Counted from the first letter of the stretch, positions 18,883-28,253 are shown. The stretch is DNA of 64,000 nt from Paraburkholderia acidicola (GCF_002362315.1 NZ_MTZV01000004.1:124001-188000), one strand, 5' to 3'. Numbers and translations are program-made. The notes: a model not told the origin generated them from the letters alone.

Positions 18883-19302
18883 ATGCACGTCCAGCCTTAT
18901 CTGTTCTTCAATGGCCGCTGCGAAGAAGCGCTCGAGTACTACCGCGACAAGCTCGGAGCGCAGTTGCTGCTCAAGATGCACTTTCGCGATGCGCCGCCGA
19001 ACCCCGACCAGCCGATCAACCCCGACATGGCGGACAAGGTCATGCATACGTCGTTTCAGATCGGTTCGACCACGCTGATGGCATCCGACGGCGACTGCAA
19101 CGCTGCGGCGCCCCAGCCGGCAGGCTTCTCGCTGTCGCTGACCACCGACGACGCCGCCTCCGCGAAGCGCTACTACGACGCACTGGCGCAGGACGGCAAG
19201 GTAATGATGCCGTTCCAGGAAACCTTCTGGAGCAAGGGTTTCGGGATGCTGGTGGATCGCTTCGGCATTGCGTGGATGGTCTCCGCGCCGGAACATCAAT
19301 AG
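18883..19302 (+). CDS. VOC-superfamily (PhnB-like) protein
   Basis: A 139-residue protein of the PhnB/glyoxalase-like VOC group: MHVQPYLFFNGRCEEALEYYRDKLGA, then DKVMHTSFQIGSTTLMASDG and the ending GFGMLVDRFGIAWMV. These proteins are compact beta-alpha-beta folds often without demonstrated catalysis. The start at 18883 follows AGGAGA; the open frame upstream is not conserved. It converges on the FUSC gene, 12 bp apart. Confidence 0.88.
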   Translation: MHVQPYLFFNGRCEEALEYYRDKLGAQLLLKMHFRDAPPNPDQPINPDMADKVMHTSFQIGSTTLMASDGDCNAAAPQPAGFSLSLTTDDAASAKRYYDALAQDGKVMMPFQETFWSKGFGMLVDRFGIAWMVSAPEHQ

Positions 19303-19314
19303 CCGACGACGACC

Positions 19315-20553
19315 TTACTGCGGCGGCGCCGGTGCGGACGGCTTCGTGTGCCCGTCGATGTTCCAGTGCGCCTCGGTCTGCGCGAGCAGCGCGCGCAACT
19401 GCTCGACCTGCTCCGCAAGCCGCAGCCCGAGCCAGTACGGCCCCTGCAGGTCGGCGGGCAGATCGGGCTGCGGATCGGCCGGCAGGTTCGTCGCGGGATC
19501 GATCGGTGTGCTGCCGACCGTGTCTCGCGCCAGCGGCCGGTCCGGCATCCTGAAGCGCGTCGTCCCCGCGAAGCGCAACGCACGCGCCGTACCCAACAGC
19601 ACGCCGCGCACCCGATGCCACTGCGGGCCGCACTGCTGCGCGAACGCAGCACGCGCCGCCGCGTCGACGTGCGTGAGCGTGCCGGTCGTCATCATCTCGA
19701 GCGCGCTCAGCATCGAACGATGCAGCCGCTGGATGTCTTCCAGCGTCGATTGCGGCACATCGATTTCCTTCGCCACCGACGGTATCAGCGCGCGCAACTG
19801 CACGAGCCGCGTGCCAAGCCGCAGGAACGTGCGGGTCTGCTCATCCGCGGACAACGCTGCAGTGTCCGCACTATCGGCACCAGCGCCCACCATCCGCGTA
19901 TAGATGCGTGCGCATTCACGCAGGTTATCGGCAAGCAGATAGCGCCACGAGTACGTCGCATAGAGCGGCAACGCGAACGAAAACGCGAGTGCGATAACGA
20001 TGCCGATCAGCACGTTCGCCGTGCGCCACAGGCCGACGTCGATGGCATTGTGGCCGTGGCCCGCGACGATCACCATCGTGATCGCAGTGAGCAGTGCAAC
20101 GTAGCCCGCCTTGCCGATCGCATACCAGCTGCAGATACCTGCGATCACCGACATCAATAGATAAGTGAGCGGCAGGGAACCGACCAGATGCCCCTGGACG
20201 ATCAGCCCAAGTCCAATCGTTGCGCCGAGCAGTGTGCCCGCCGCACGCTCGGCGGCTTTCTTGCGGATATTGCCCTGGTGCTGCAAACCGCCGATCACGA
20301 CCAGCAATGTCACCGACGCCCAGACGCCGTTCGGAATGTTGATGCCGGTCGTGGCGAGAATCGACACGAGCATGGCGAGACCAACACGCACGCCGTGAAT
20401 CAGCTTGGCGTGCCGGTAGCGATAGAACGGCGACGTCACGATGCGCCAGAGCCGCGCAACGCGCGAGCGCGGTGGGCGCGACGAGGGGGGCGCAGGCACC
20501 ACAGGAGCGGCGGCAGAACTTGAACGATCAGGATCGGGATCGGGTGAAGCCAT
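19315..20553 (-). CDS. FUSC-family inner-membrane protein
   Basis: A 412-residue protein with six hydrophobic segments in the first half, starting after the polar leader MASPDPDPDRSS; the family signature HGVRVGLAMLVSILATTGI and GVWASVTLLVVIGGLQHQGN is clear, with ERAAGTLLGATIGLGL following. The second half is cytoplasmic and helical. FUSC proteins (YccS, AaeB) are linked to efflux of aromatic acids or to stress tolerance. This one is shorter than AaeB and has only one FUSC half. No partner AaeA-type gene is adjacent. Confidence 0.85.
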   Translation of the reverse strand: MASPDPDPDRSSSAAAPVVPAPPSSRPPRSRVARLWRIVTSPFYRYRHAKLIHGVRVGLAMLVSILATTGINIPNGVWASVTLLVVIGGLQHQGNIRKKAAERAAGTLLGATIGLGLIVQGHLVGSLPLTYLLMSVIAGICSWYAIGKAGYVALLTAITMVIVAGHGHNAIDVGLWRTANVLIGIVIALAFSFALPLYATYSWRYLLADNLRECARIYTRMVGAGADSADTAALSADEQTRTFLRLGTRLVQLRALIPSVAKEIDVPQSTLEDIQRLHRSMLSALEMMTTGTLTHVDAAARAAFAQQCGPQWHRVRGVLLGTARALRFAGTTRFRMPDRPLARDTVGSTPIDPATNLPADPQPDLPADLQGPYWLGLRLAEQVEQLRALLAQTEAHWNIDGHTKPSAPAPPQ

Positions 20554-20601
20554 GAGGCGAACCGGTGACGCGTGGACGATAAGGCCAATTATCGCGCCCG
20601 G

Positions 20602-20633
20602 TAAAAGAAAAGCCCGCAACTTTCGTCGCGGGC
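20602..20633 (-). terminator. Terminator of the MctP-type symporter operon
   Basis: On the minus strand a stem GCCCGCGAC / GTTGCGGGC with one G-T pair closes a GAAA loop and is followed by CTTTTCTTTT, about 45 bp past the symporter stop. Confidence 0.8.
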
Positions 20634-20677
20634 CTGTATGCCTCGTGCTCAGCGACTCATCGCCGCTGCGCTAATGC

Positions 20678-22231
20678 TCAGCTTTCGACCACGTCCAGAT
20701 AGTCCTCAGGCCGCGTGCGGTCTTCCGCACGTTTCATGCCGACCACCCGCACCAGCACGCTCACGACAACCGCGACCACGAGATTCACGATCAGCGACCA
20801 CACCGCTGCATAGCCAGGAATCGCGAGATCGCCGATATGGATCGTATAGATCGAGCTCTTCAGGCTCAGCGATACGGCCATCCACGTGCCCACACCTATA
20901 CCGACCGCCCAGCCGACCAGCAGGCCACGGTGGTCGAGCATGCGCGTATACAGACCGAGCACGATGGCCGGCAGCGTCTGGATGATCCAGATGCCGCCCA
21001 GCAACTGCAACTGGATCGCATACGTGAGCGGCAAGCCAAGGATGAACGCAACCGCGCCGACCTTGACGATCAGCGATACCAGCTTGGCGACGCCGGTTTC
21101 CTGCTCGTGGGTCATGTTGCGGTTGATGAACTCCTTGTGGATGTTGCGCGTGTACAGGTTAGCCGCCGCAATCGACATGATCGCCGCGGGCACCAGTGCG
21201 CCAATACCGATCGCCGCGAACGCGACGCCGACGAACCACGACGGGAAGAAGTGCAGGAACAGCGCGGGCACCGCGAAGTTCGGACCGAACGCCTTGAAGT
21301 ACGGCGCGAACTCCGGCATGTCCTTCACACCGGACGCCAGCGCCATATAGCCGAGCAGCGCGAGCAGGCCGAGCACCAGCGAATACGCCGGCAGCATCGC
21401 CATGTTGCGGCGGATCGTATTGCCCGATTTCGACGACAACACCGCGGTGATCGAATGCGGATACAGGAACAGCGCGAGCGCCGAACCGACCGCGAGCGTT
21501 GCATACGCGCTATAGCCATTCAGGCTCGATGCATCGGGGGCCTTCAGCAGCAGCTTGGCCGGCGGCACCATGCTGAAGATGTGGCCGAAGCCGCCCATCT
21601 GCGCGGGAATCACGATGATCGCGACCGCGATCGTGATGTAGATCAGCAGATCCTTGACGACCGCGATCATCGCCGGCGCGCGCAGGCCCGACGTGTACGT
21701 GTAGGCCGCGAGAATCGCGAACGCGATGATCAAAGGCAGATCGCCAACGAAGCCCGTCGTATCGAAACCGAGCGCACCGATCACCACTTCGATACCGACC
21801 AGCTGCAACGCGATGTACGGCATCGTTGCGACGATGCCGGTGACGGCGATCGCCAGTGCGAGCATGCGGCTGCCATAGCGGGCGTTAACGAAGTCCGCGG
21901 AAGTCACATAGCCCTGGCGCTTCGCGATGCTCCACAGCTTCGGAAACACAACGAACGCGAACGGATAGATCAGGATCGTGTAGGGCAGCGCGAAGAAACC
22001 GGTTGCGCCCGCACCGAACACGAGCGCCGGCACCGCGACGAAGGTGTAAGCGGTATACAGGTCACCGCCCAGCAGGAACCACGTGACGATCGTGCCGAAG
22101 CGCCGGCCGCCCAGGCCCCACTCCTCAAGATGGGCAAGATCGCCGCGCCGCCAGTGCGCCGCGATAAAGCCGAGAATCGTCACGCCGATAAAGAACAGGA
22201 CGAAAACGAAGGTTGCGGTGGTATTCATCAT
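20678..22231 (-). CDS. mctP: Sodium:solute symporter, monocarboxylate permease type
   Basis: Inner-membrane SSS-family carrier of 517 residues with about 13 hydrophobic segments. Family features include WGLGGRRFGTIVTWFLLGGD at the N-terminus and LYTAYTFVAVPALVFGAGA just after. It closely resembles rhizobial MctP, which takes up lactate, pyruvate and other monocarboxylates; substrate here is inferred. The start overlaps the end of the DUF3311 gene by 4 bp, showing translational coupling with this typical partner. A terminator follows. Confidence 0.87.
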   Translation of the reverse strand: MMNTTATFVFVLFFIGVTILGFIAAHWRRGDLAHLEEWGLGGRRFGTIVTWFLLGGDLYTAYTFVAVPALVFGAGATGFFALPYTILIYPFAFVVFPKLWSIAKRQGYVTSADFVNARYGSRMLALAIAVTGIVATMPYIALQLVGIEVVIGALGFDTTGFVGDLPLIIAFAILAAYTYTSGLRAPAMIAVVKDLLIYITIAVAIIVIPAQMGGFGHIFSMVPPAKLLLKAPDASSLNGYSAYATLAVGSALALFLYPHSITAVLSSKSGNTIRRNMAMLPAYSLVLGLLALLGYMALASGVKDMPEFAPYFKAFGPNFAVPALFLHFFPSWFVGVAFAAIGIGALVPAAIMSIAAANLYTRNIHKEFINRNMTHEQETGVAKLVSLIVKVGAVAFILGLPLTYAIQLQLLGGIWIIQTLPAIVLGLYTRMLDHRGLLVGWAVGIGVGTWMAVSLSLKSSIYTIHIGDLAIPGYAAVWSLIVNLVVAVVVSVLVRVVGMKRAEDRTRPEDYLDVVES

Positions 22232-22476
22232 GCGCCGCCCCTCGTATTACCGTTATTGCCGTTGCCGGAACGGGTCTTGGTCTTGAAGTACACGACTGCG
22301 GTAATCACGGCGCTGATGAGCACCCACAGCAGCTGGTACCAGTAGAAAAACGGAAAGTCGAAAAGTTGCGGTTCGACCTTGTTGTAGGACGGCACCCAGA
22401 TCATCGCGATCCATGGAAGCAACAACAGCCAGAGCCAGTGCCGGCCCGGCTTCTTCGCGTCGGCATCGTGAGCCAT
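22228..22476 (-). CDS. DUF3311 small membrane protein, symporter partner
   Basis: An 82-residue protein with two predicted membrane helices (WLWLLLLPWIAMIWVPSYNK and FFYWYQLLWVLISAVITAVVYF) and a Gly/Asn-rich tail. DUF3311 proteins sit directly before SSS-family symporter genes in many proteobacteria and probably act as a small subunit. Here the stop overlaps the symporter start by 4 bp. Confidence 0.9.
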   Translation of the reverse strand: MAHDADAKKPGRHWLWLLLLPWIAMIWVPSYNKVEPQLFDFPFFYWYQLLWVLISAVITAVVYFKTKTRSGNGNNGNTRGGA

Positions 22477-22702
22477 GACGTCTCCTCTTACCTTTTATTG
22501 AATTGTGGCCCGTGTCCGACGGGCACACGACCCGAGAATGGATAGCTCACGGGCTCCCCGAAAGCTTCGAAAGAGTATAGGAGTCACGAACGCGCGGTCA
22601 AGCCGGGGCGACCCGGACAAAGCCCGCCGGACAAGGGTGAGCGGTGCAGCATGTGGAACGCCGCAGGCGGCATCGGCAGATGCTTGCGGCGCACATCTCG
22701 CA

Positions 22703-23614
22703 CTACGCTGCCGGTCCGTACAGCCCGGGAAGCAGCGGAAGCCGTGCAGCGAGGAACTGCAGCAGGGTCCGCGTACGCAGCGGTTGATAGCGGCGGGACG
22801 GATACACCAGGTGGACCGGCTGGGACGCCATTTGCCATTTGGGCAATAACCGAACGAGCGCCCCCGTGTCGATCAGATCCTGAACGAGCCACGCACCGGC
22901 GGTCCCCAGCCCCGCCCCGGCGAGAAAACACTGACGCAGCGCCAGCGAACTGTTCACGCGATAACGGCCTCCAACCTCGACGACCACTTTCTCCGCTGCA
23001 CGGGAGAACTCCATCTGCGCGCCGAAACTGACGCCAGCAAAACGCAGGTACTCGTGCTTCACCAGGTCTTCGGGTCGGCGCACCTTCGGATTGCGCTCGA
23101 TGTAGTCCGGCGACGCCACCAGCACACGCGGCGACGAGGCGATCTGGCGCGCCACGACATTCGGCGGAAGAACGCTGCCAAGCCGTATCGCCACATCGAC
23201 ACCTTCCTCGACCAGATCGACCACCCGGTCGTTGAGGATCAGTTCGATCTCGATCTCGGGATACTGCGCGAGAAATTCGAGGAACAACCCGTTGAGATGC
23301 AACTCGCCCAGGCCCACCGGCGCATTGACGATCAGCGTACCGGCGAGGCGTTGCGTGCGGCCTTGTGCATCCGCCACGGCGTCGACGTATTCCTCGATCA
23401 CGCGCTTGCTGCGTTCGTAGAACCGCTTGCCCTCCTCGGTCGGCGTCAGGCTCGTCGTCGTTCTTTCGAGCAACCGGACGCCAAGGCTACGTTCGAGCGC
23501 AGCGATGATCTTGCTCATCGTCGGCTGGCTCATGTCTTCTTCGCGCGCCGCGGCCGAAAAACTGCCTAGCTCGACCACCCGCGTGAATAACCGCATCGAT
23601 TGAAGTGAATCCAA
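22703..23614 (-). CDS. LysR-family transcriptional regulator
   Basis: A 303-residue regulator starting MDSLQSMRLFTRVVELGSFS with the winged helix AAREEDMSQPTMSKIIAALERSL in the usual position, followed by the LysR substrate-binding domain. It belongs to the group (like E. coli YafC/DmlR relatives) that often controls the divergent oxidoreductase gene. The SDR gene starts 112 bp away on the opposite strand, so it is the probable target. Confidence 0.92.
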   Translation of the reverse strand: MDSLQSMRLFTRVVELGSFSAAAREEDMSQPTMSKIIAALERSLGVRLLERTTTSLTPTEEGKRFYERSKRVIEEYVDAVADAQGRTQRLAGTLIVNAPVGLGELHLNGLFLEFLAQYPEIEIELILNDRVVDLVEEGVDVAIRLGSVLPPNVVARQIASSPRVLVASPDYIERNPKVRRPEDLVKHEYLRFAGVSFGAQMEFSRAAEKVVVEVGGRYRVNSSLALRQCFLAGAGLGTAGAWLVQDLIDTGALVRLLPKWQMASQPVHLVYPSRRYQPLRTRTLLQFLAARLPLLPGLYGPAA

Positions 23615-23726
23615 GTCATTCCCCTATGGCATGGGTTATATGCAATTCTCGCGCGTTCCTGTGCCTGGTGGAATGACATAACGTTCGTCCGGCTCTTTCA
23701 CCTCTCACAACGAACAGGGATACCCG

Positions 23727-24461
23727 ATGAACACCGCAACGCAAACCTCGCTCGATGGCGCTCATGTTGTTGTATTCGGCGGCAGTACCGGCATTGGATT
23801 CGCGACCGCCCAGGCCGCGAAGGCACAGGGCGCCGAGGTGACGCTCGTGGGACGAACGCGCGCCAGGCTCGATGCTGCGGGCAGCGCACTCGGCGGCGCG
23901 GCAACGGCGGTTGCCGACATGATGGACAGAGGCAGCGTCGAAGCCGTCTTTGCCGGCATGACGCGGGTCGATCATCTCGTGATCACGGCCGGCAGCCTGC
24001 GCACGGGCAAGCTGGCCGATACCGATCCGGATGTTTTGCTGGCTGCGCTCAGTGAGCGCATCGCGGGGCCGCTCTATGCGATCAAAGCGGCCTTGCATCT
24101 GATGTCGCCCACAGGATCGATCGTGCTGACCGGTGGTCAGTTATCCGATCGTCCGTCGGGCAACGGCACATCGGTGATTGCCGCGGCCGTGCGTGGCGTG
24201 GAAGCGTTCGCGCGCTCGCTTGCGCTCGAACTCCAGCCGATCCGCGTCAACGTCGTTTCGCCGGGTTACGTCGATACGCCGCTGTTCGACGCGTTCGGCG
24301 CAGAAGGCCGCGCTGCGATTCTCGAGCAGGCTGCGCGTGCGTTGCCCGGCGGCCGGATCGGGCGTGCAGACGAAGTCGGCGACGCAATCGTCTTCCTGCT
24401 GCGCAACGCCTACGTCAACGCCGAAGTGCTGCACATCGACGGCGGCGGCCGCTTCGTCTGA
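23727..24461 (+). CDS. SDR-family protein with altered active site
   Basis: A 244-residue Rossmann-fold protein. The NAD(P)-binding turn GGSTGIGFATAQAAKAQG is intact, and the C-terminal part (VNVVSPGYVDTPLF, ending EVLHIDGGGRFV) is a normal classical SDR. The usual catalytic Tyr-X3-Lys is not present: the aligned stretch GTSVIAAAVRGVEAF has Thr and Ala at those positions, and the preceding Ser region reads GGQLSDRP. It may bind NAD(P) without normal dehydrogenase chemistry or use other residues. It is divergent from a LysR regulator. Confidence 0.88.
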   Translation: MNTATQTSLDGAHVVVFGGSTGIGFATAQAAKAQGAEVTLVGRTRARLDAAGSALGGAATAVADMMDRGSVEAVFAGMTRVDHLVITAGSLRTGKLADTDPDVLLAALSERIAGPLYAIKAALHLMSPTGSIVLTGGQLSDRPSGNGTSVIAAAVRGVEAFARSLALELQPIRVNVVSPGYVDTPLFDAFGAEGRAAILEQAARALPGGRIGRADEVGDAIVFLLRNAYVNAEVLHIDGGGRFV

Positions 24462-24477
24462 AGCGACATTTTACCGA

Positions 24478-25401
24478 TCAGATCGAAAACGTAACGTCCT
24501 GCCCCGACGATTCCTTCAGCCCCTTCACCCACTTGCGGGCCGGCAGGTCGAGCTTCTTCTCGATCAGCTTCGCGCGCTGCTGCAACTGTGCGAACGGCAC
24601 GTCGAGCGCCGGGCCCGAGAATGCGAGCGCAATGCGGTTGCCTTCGTGCACCTCGGGCAGCGCGATCACGCGACCTTCGAAGGCTTCGTTCAGACGCTTC
24701 ATGTTGCGCACGAAGCTCGGATGATCGCCGAACAGGTTGATAGTCGCGATGCCTGCATCGGCAAGGCACGCCCGCACCGCGCGATAGAACGCAACGCTGT
24801 CGAGCACCGGGCCGCGCGCGGTCGCATCGTAGACGTCGATCTGCAGCGCACCGATCGTGCCGTGGTTCGCGCGATCGTTGACGAAGTCCCATGCGTCGGT
24901 TTCGTGCACCGTGAGGCGCGCGTCGTCGGACGGCAGTTCGAACATCGTGCGCGCAGCGACGACGACGGCCGGATTCAGTTCGACGGCTTCAACCTGCGCG
25001 CGCTTCAGAAAGCGATGCGCGAACTTCGTCAGCGCAGCGGCGCCGAGACCGAGTTGCACGATACGGCGCGGCGTTTCGAGAAACAGCAGCCAGGCCATCA
25101 TCTGCTGCGCGTATTCGAGTTCGAGATGCTGCGGCTTTTTCAGGCGCATTGCGCCTTGCACCCATTCGGTACCGAAGTGCAGATAGCGCACACCGCCCTC
25201 TTCCGAGAACGTCACCGGAGCGAAACGCGGCTTGCGCGGCACGTCGATCTTCGGCGCGCGGTCCAGCGCTTCGTCGAATGCTTCGTCGCGCGATGCACGC
25301 GGCTTCGTGCGTGCGATTTTCTGCCGGGTTTGCGCGAGTTCGTTCTGGTTGCGGCGGAAGGCGCGCGCTTCGGCTGAAGCACGTTTGATGAGTTTGGTCA
25401 T
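24478..25401 (-). CDS. Spermidine synthase-like methyltransferase-fold protein
   Basis: A 307-residue protein with the SpeE-type Rossmann fold: VQLGLGAAALTKFAHRF for the nucleotide-binding turn, VEAVELNPAVVVAAR, then LQIDVYDATARGPVLDSVAFYRAV, where the Asp aligns with the SpeE catalytic region. The N-terminal 70 residues are basic and lack the SpeE beta-domain, so it is likely one of the SpeE-like proteins of unknown substrate, not a true spermidine synthase. The ATG at 25401 (MTKLIKRASAEARAF) is preferred; an in-frame ATG at 25452 would add 17 residues. Confidence 0.75.
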   Translation of the reverse strand: MTKLIKRASAEARAFRRNQNELAQTRQKIARTKPRASRDEAFDEALDRAPKIDVPRKPRFAPVTFSEEGGVRYLHFGTEWVQGAMRLKKPQHLELEYAQQMMAWLLFLETPRRIVQLGLGAAALTKFAHRFLKRAQVEAVELNPAVVVAARTMFELPSDDARLTVHETDAWDFVNDRANHGTIGALQIDVYDATARGPVLDSVAFYRAVRACLADAGIATINLFGDHPSFVRNMKRLNEAFEGRVIALPEVHEGNRIALAFSGPALDVPFAQLQQRAKLIEKKLDLPARKWVKGLKESSGQDVTFSI

Positions 25402-25509
25402 GAAAGGGGGTGTGCCGGAGGCGTAATTTTTAGTCGAACGAGAGCATAGCATCTCGCGTCCGACCCACCCCGTACCGCCCGGCTTGCGCCGGGCTGTCTT
25501 GACGCGATG

Positions 25510-26637
25510 TCAGAACCGGTGGCGAATGCCCACGGTTGCGGTGGCCTGGCGGTTGGAGCTGGAATCCCCCGTGGCCGAGCCGATGACGGCAACCGCCGGC
25601 GTGCCCGCCGGGTCCTGCTTGCCCGATGCGGCCGTGTAAGCCACCCACGCGTACAGATCGGTACGCTTGCTCAGCGAATAATCCGCTGCAACGGCGAACT
25701 GGTTGTACTTCGCCGACGAGCTGCCGCTCGACTTCAGATACACATAGCCGACCTGGGTCTGCAGCGCCGGTGTCGCCTGCCACACGGCATAAACCGAAGC
25801 CGTGTTGTACTTTTCTGCGCGCGTGAAGGTCGAGTTTGCGTCTCTCGTGTATTCCGCGTAGCTGTAGTAACCGCCCAGTGTCACCGAACCGAAAATATAG
25901 TTACCGGCGATACGCGCATCGTTGATCGACGCAGCGGTGGAATACGCACCGTTAACCGACGTGTTGAACAGCGAATCCCAGGTCGTGGTGCCGCGGTTCG
26001 CGCCGCTGCCGTTGCTGATGTGAAAGTAGCCTGCGGCCACGTTGACGGGACCCGAGGTATACGCAGCGGCTGCGGCATAGCTCTGACCCGATCCGGTTGA
26101 ACCGGCCACGCCACCCAGCGAGTACATGAGTTCAAACTGGAAACCGTACAAGGACGGTGACGCGTACTTGAGCGAGTTATTGACGCGCGCGCTGTTGTCG
26201 GAGTTGTCGATATCGCCCGGCGAGATGAAGATGCCACCGAGGAAACCATCGCCCTGGAACGGCTGAATCAGGTCGACCAGCGGATCGTATTGACGACCGG
26301 CCGTGAGCGTCCCCCACTTGTCGCTGCTCAGGCCAACAAACGCCTGGCGGCCAAACTCCCGGCTACCTTGACCCAGCTTGCCGTTCGTCGAGTTAAAACC
26401 GTTCTCCAACTGGAAGACGGCTTTCAGACCACCGCCGAGATCTTCGGAGCCTTTCAGGCCCCAGCGGCTACCGGACTCGTTGCCCGACGTCATGCCGACG
26501 AAGCGGCCGCCGCCCTGGTTGGACACGTAGGTCAGGCCGGTATCGATGATGCCGTACAGCGTTACGGTATTTTGTGCATGAGCAATGCCGCTGATGCCAA
26601 GCATTGCCAGAGTCAGGGTAGTCAGTGTGGTCTTCAC
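25510..26637 (-). CDS. Outer-membrane porin (Gram-negative porin family)
   Basis: A 375-residue beta-barrel protein. The signal peptide MKTTLTTLTLAMLGISGIAHA is followed by QNTVTLYGIIDTGLTYVSN, the standard opening of betaproteobacterial trimeric porins; constriction-loop sequence SREFGRQAFVGLSSDKWGTLTAGRQYDP is typical. The chain ends in ...GIRHRF with the terminal Phe needed for barrel assembly. General diffusion of small solutes across the outer membrane is the likely role. Confidence 0.95.
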   Translation of the reverse strand: MKTTLTTLTLAMLGISGIAHAQNTVTLYGIIDTGLTYVSNQGGGRFVGMTSGNESGSRWGLKGSEDLGGGLKAVFQLENGFNSTNGKLGQGSREFGRQAFVGLSSDKWGTLTAGRQYDPLVDLIQPFQGDGFLGGIFISPGDIDNSDNSARVNNSLKYASPSLYGFQFELMYSLGGVAGSTGSGQSYAAAAAYTSGPVNVAAGYFHISNGSGANRGTTTWDSLFNTSVNGAYSTAASINDARIAGNYIFGSVTLGGYYSYAEYTRDANSTFTRAEKYNTASVYAVWQATPALQTQVGYVYLKSSGSSSAKYNQFAVAADYSLSKRTDLYAWVAYTAASGKQDPAGTPAVAVIGSATGDSSSNRQATATVGIRHRF

Positions 26638-26763
26638 GAGCGCGTCCTTGGTTTTTTAGTGAAAGGGCGGAGCGCAGAATAACCGTGAACGAACCTCTGA
26701 CAATAAAGTTGTTGGGTAAACGCAACCTGATTTTTATTTAAATGAAAGTATGTTTGAAAGTGA

Positions 26764-26780
26764 TTTGTCACAGTGACAAA
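26764..26780. promoter_or_regulatory. 17-bp palindrome upstream of the porin gene
   Basis: TTTGTCACAGTGACAAA is a perfect palindrome around a central A. It lies in the 300-bp gap between the divergent porin (start 26637) and DUF1330 (start 26938) genes, in an A/T-rich stretch. It looks like a binding site for a dimeric repressor; the protein is unknown. Confidence 0.55.
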
Positions 26781-26937
26781 GCGAGGATCGAGGGTATTCC
26801 CTGCCGGTCGCGCATTGCCGTTGCGTCACCTGACGCAAGGCGCGCACGAGTGCCTGCGCCACCCTTCACGCCCTGAACGTGCCACCGTTTCGTGGCATCA
26901 TCACACGCACCTTCACACCGCTGCAGGAGCGTACGAC

Positions 26938-27228
26938 ATGGCGACTTACATGGTTTTCACACGGGAAAGCACGCAGGATCAAGCGGAACTCGACACTTAC
27001 ATGCGCAAGGTCGGCGAGACCTTCAAAGGTCACCCGGTCAAGGTTCTCGCCGCTTACGGCCCGCAGCAGGTACTCGAAGGCGATGCGCCGGAGGGGGTCG
27101 TGATCGTCGAGTTTCCATCGACGGCAGAAGCGCGGGCCTGGTACGACAGCCCGGCCTATCAGGAGGTCGTGCAGCATCGCTTCAAGGGATCGCGTTATCG
27201 CGCGGTGCTCGTCGAAGGCGTGCGTTAA
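26938..27228 (+). CDS. DUF1330 family protein
   Basis: A 96-residue ferredoxin-like-fold protein: ATYMVFTRESTQDQAELDTYMR, the core VLEGDAPEGVVIVEFPSTAEARAWYDSPAYQEV, and a short end. The dimeric alpha/beta barrel family has no firm function; some members resemble YciI or antibiotic monooxygenases. The ATG at 26938 has AGGAG upstream. Upstream in-frame extension is not conserved. Confidence 0.85.
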   Translation: MATYMVFTRESTQDQAELDTYMRKVGETFKGHPVKVLAAYGPQQVLEGDAPEGVVIVEFPSTAEARAWYDSPAYQEVVQHRFKGSRYRAVLVEGVR

Positions 27229-27475
27229 GCGCCTTAAAAGGTTCGCTCCGGCCGCTCCCGGCGCGAATTTTCCCCATACCGATTCGCGACTCCGATTGCT
27301 CTCCGGTTGCTAGCTGATCGGGTCGATGCCGTATTCCATTCGACACGATGACTCACTGCACGGCGCACGGCGGGCACACCATTTTTTTCCGTGTAGCCTG
27401 TTTCACGGCTGCGTCATCGAAACGTGACACTTTCATCTTCGGCCAGATCGACTCCACAACAAAGGACCTGTAGAA

Positions 27476-28171
27476 ATGAGCTACATCCACTTCATTGGTG
27501 GGGAAAAAGGTGGCGTCGGCAAATCGCTTGTCGCCCGTGTGCTGGCCCAGCATTTCATCGATCGGAACGTGCCCTTCCTGGGCTTCGACACCGACAAGTC
27601 GCATGGTGCGCTGTTACGGTTTTATTCCGACTATGCAGCACCGGTCGCGACTGACCGGCACGACAGTCTCGATCCGATCATCGAACACGCGCTCGAAGAT
27701 CCGCAGCGGCGCATTCTGGTCGACCTCGCGGCCCAGACGCAGCACTCGCTTGCCACATGGCTCGACGATTCCGATGTGATCGCGCTCGCAGAAGAACACG
27801 GGCTCACGCTGACCTGGTGGCATGTCATGGATACCGGGCGCGATTCGGTGGATCTGTTGCGGCAGTGGCTCGATCAGTTTGGCGGACGCGTGAAACTGGT
27901 GCTCGTCCTCAACGAACTGCGCGGCGATCGCTTCGAGATTCTGAACGCATCCGGCGAGCGCGAGCGCGCCGAAGCGCTGGGAGCAGATGTGATTTCGCTG
28001 CGTCGTTTACCGGATACGACGATGCAGAAAATCGATCGGCATAGTGCGAGCTTTTGGGCCGCGGTCAATCATCCGGATCGTGACAGCGTCGGGTTCGGGG
28101 TGCTAGAGCGGCAGCGCGTGAAGGTGTGGTTGCAGCGCGTGCATGGGGAGATGGGTAGGCTTGCTTTGTAG
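27476..28171 (+). CDS. ParA/MinD-like P-loop ATPase, orphan
   Basis: A 231-residue deviant Walker-A ATPase starting MSYIHFIGGEKGGVGKSLVAR (the signature Lys is in KGGVGKS), with FLGFDTDKSHGALLRFY as the switch region and ILVDLAAQTQHSL as Walker B. This resembles plasmid mobilisation/partition ATPases of the TraL/MobD type more than chromosomal ParA. No parB or centromere-like repeat was seen next to it. It sits 82 bp before an antitoxin gene with a broken toxin partner, hinting at a plasmid or island remnant (inference). Confidence 0.75.
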   Translation: MSYIHFIGGEKGGVGKSLVARVLAQHFIDRNVPFLGFDTDKSHGALLRFYSDYAAPVATDRHDSLDPIIEHALEDPQRRILVDLAAQTQHSLATWLDDSDVIALAEEHGLTLTWWHVMDTGRDSVDLLRQWLDQFGGRVKLVLVLNELRGDRFEILNASGERERAEALGADVISLRRLPDTTMQKIDRHSASFWAAVNHPDRDSVGFGVLERQRVKVWLQRVHGEMGRLAL

Positions 28172-28253
28172 GCGCTGAACCGACCCGGTTGAGTTGCACT
28201 AGCCCGGTCGGCGACGGACAATGCACTGCAATTGCAATGCCGCAGGAGCCGTG

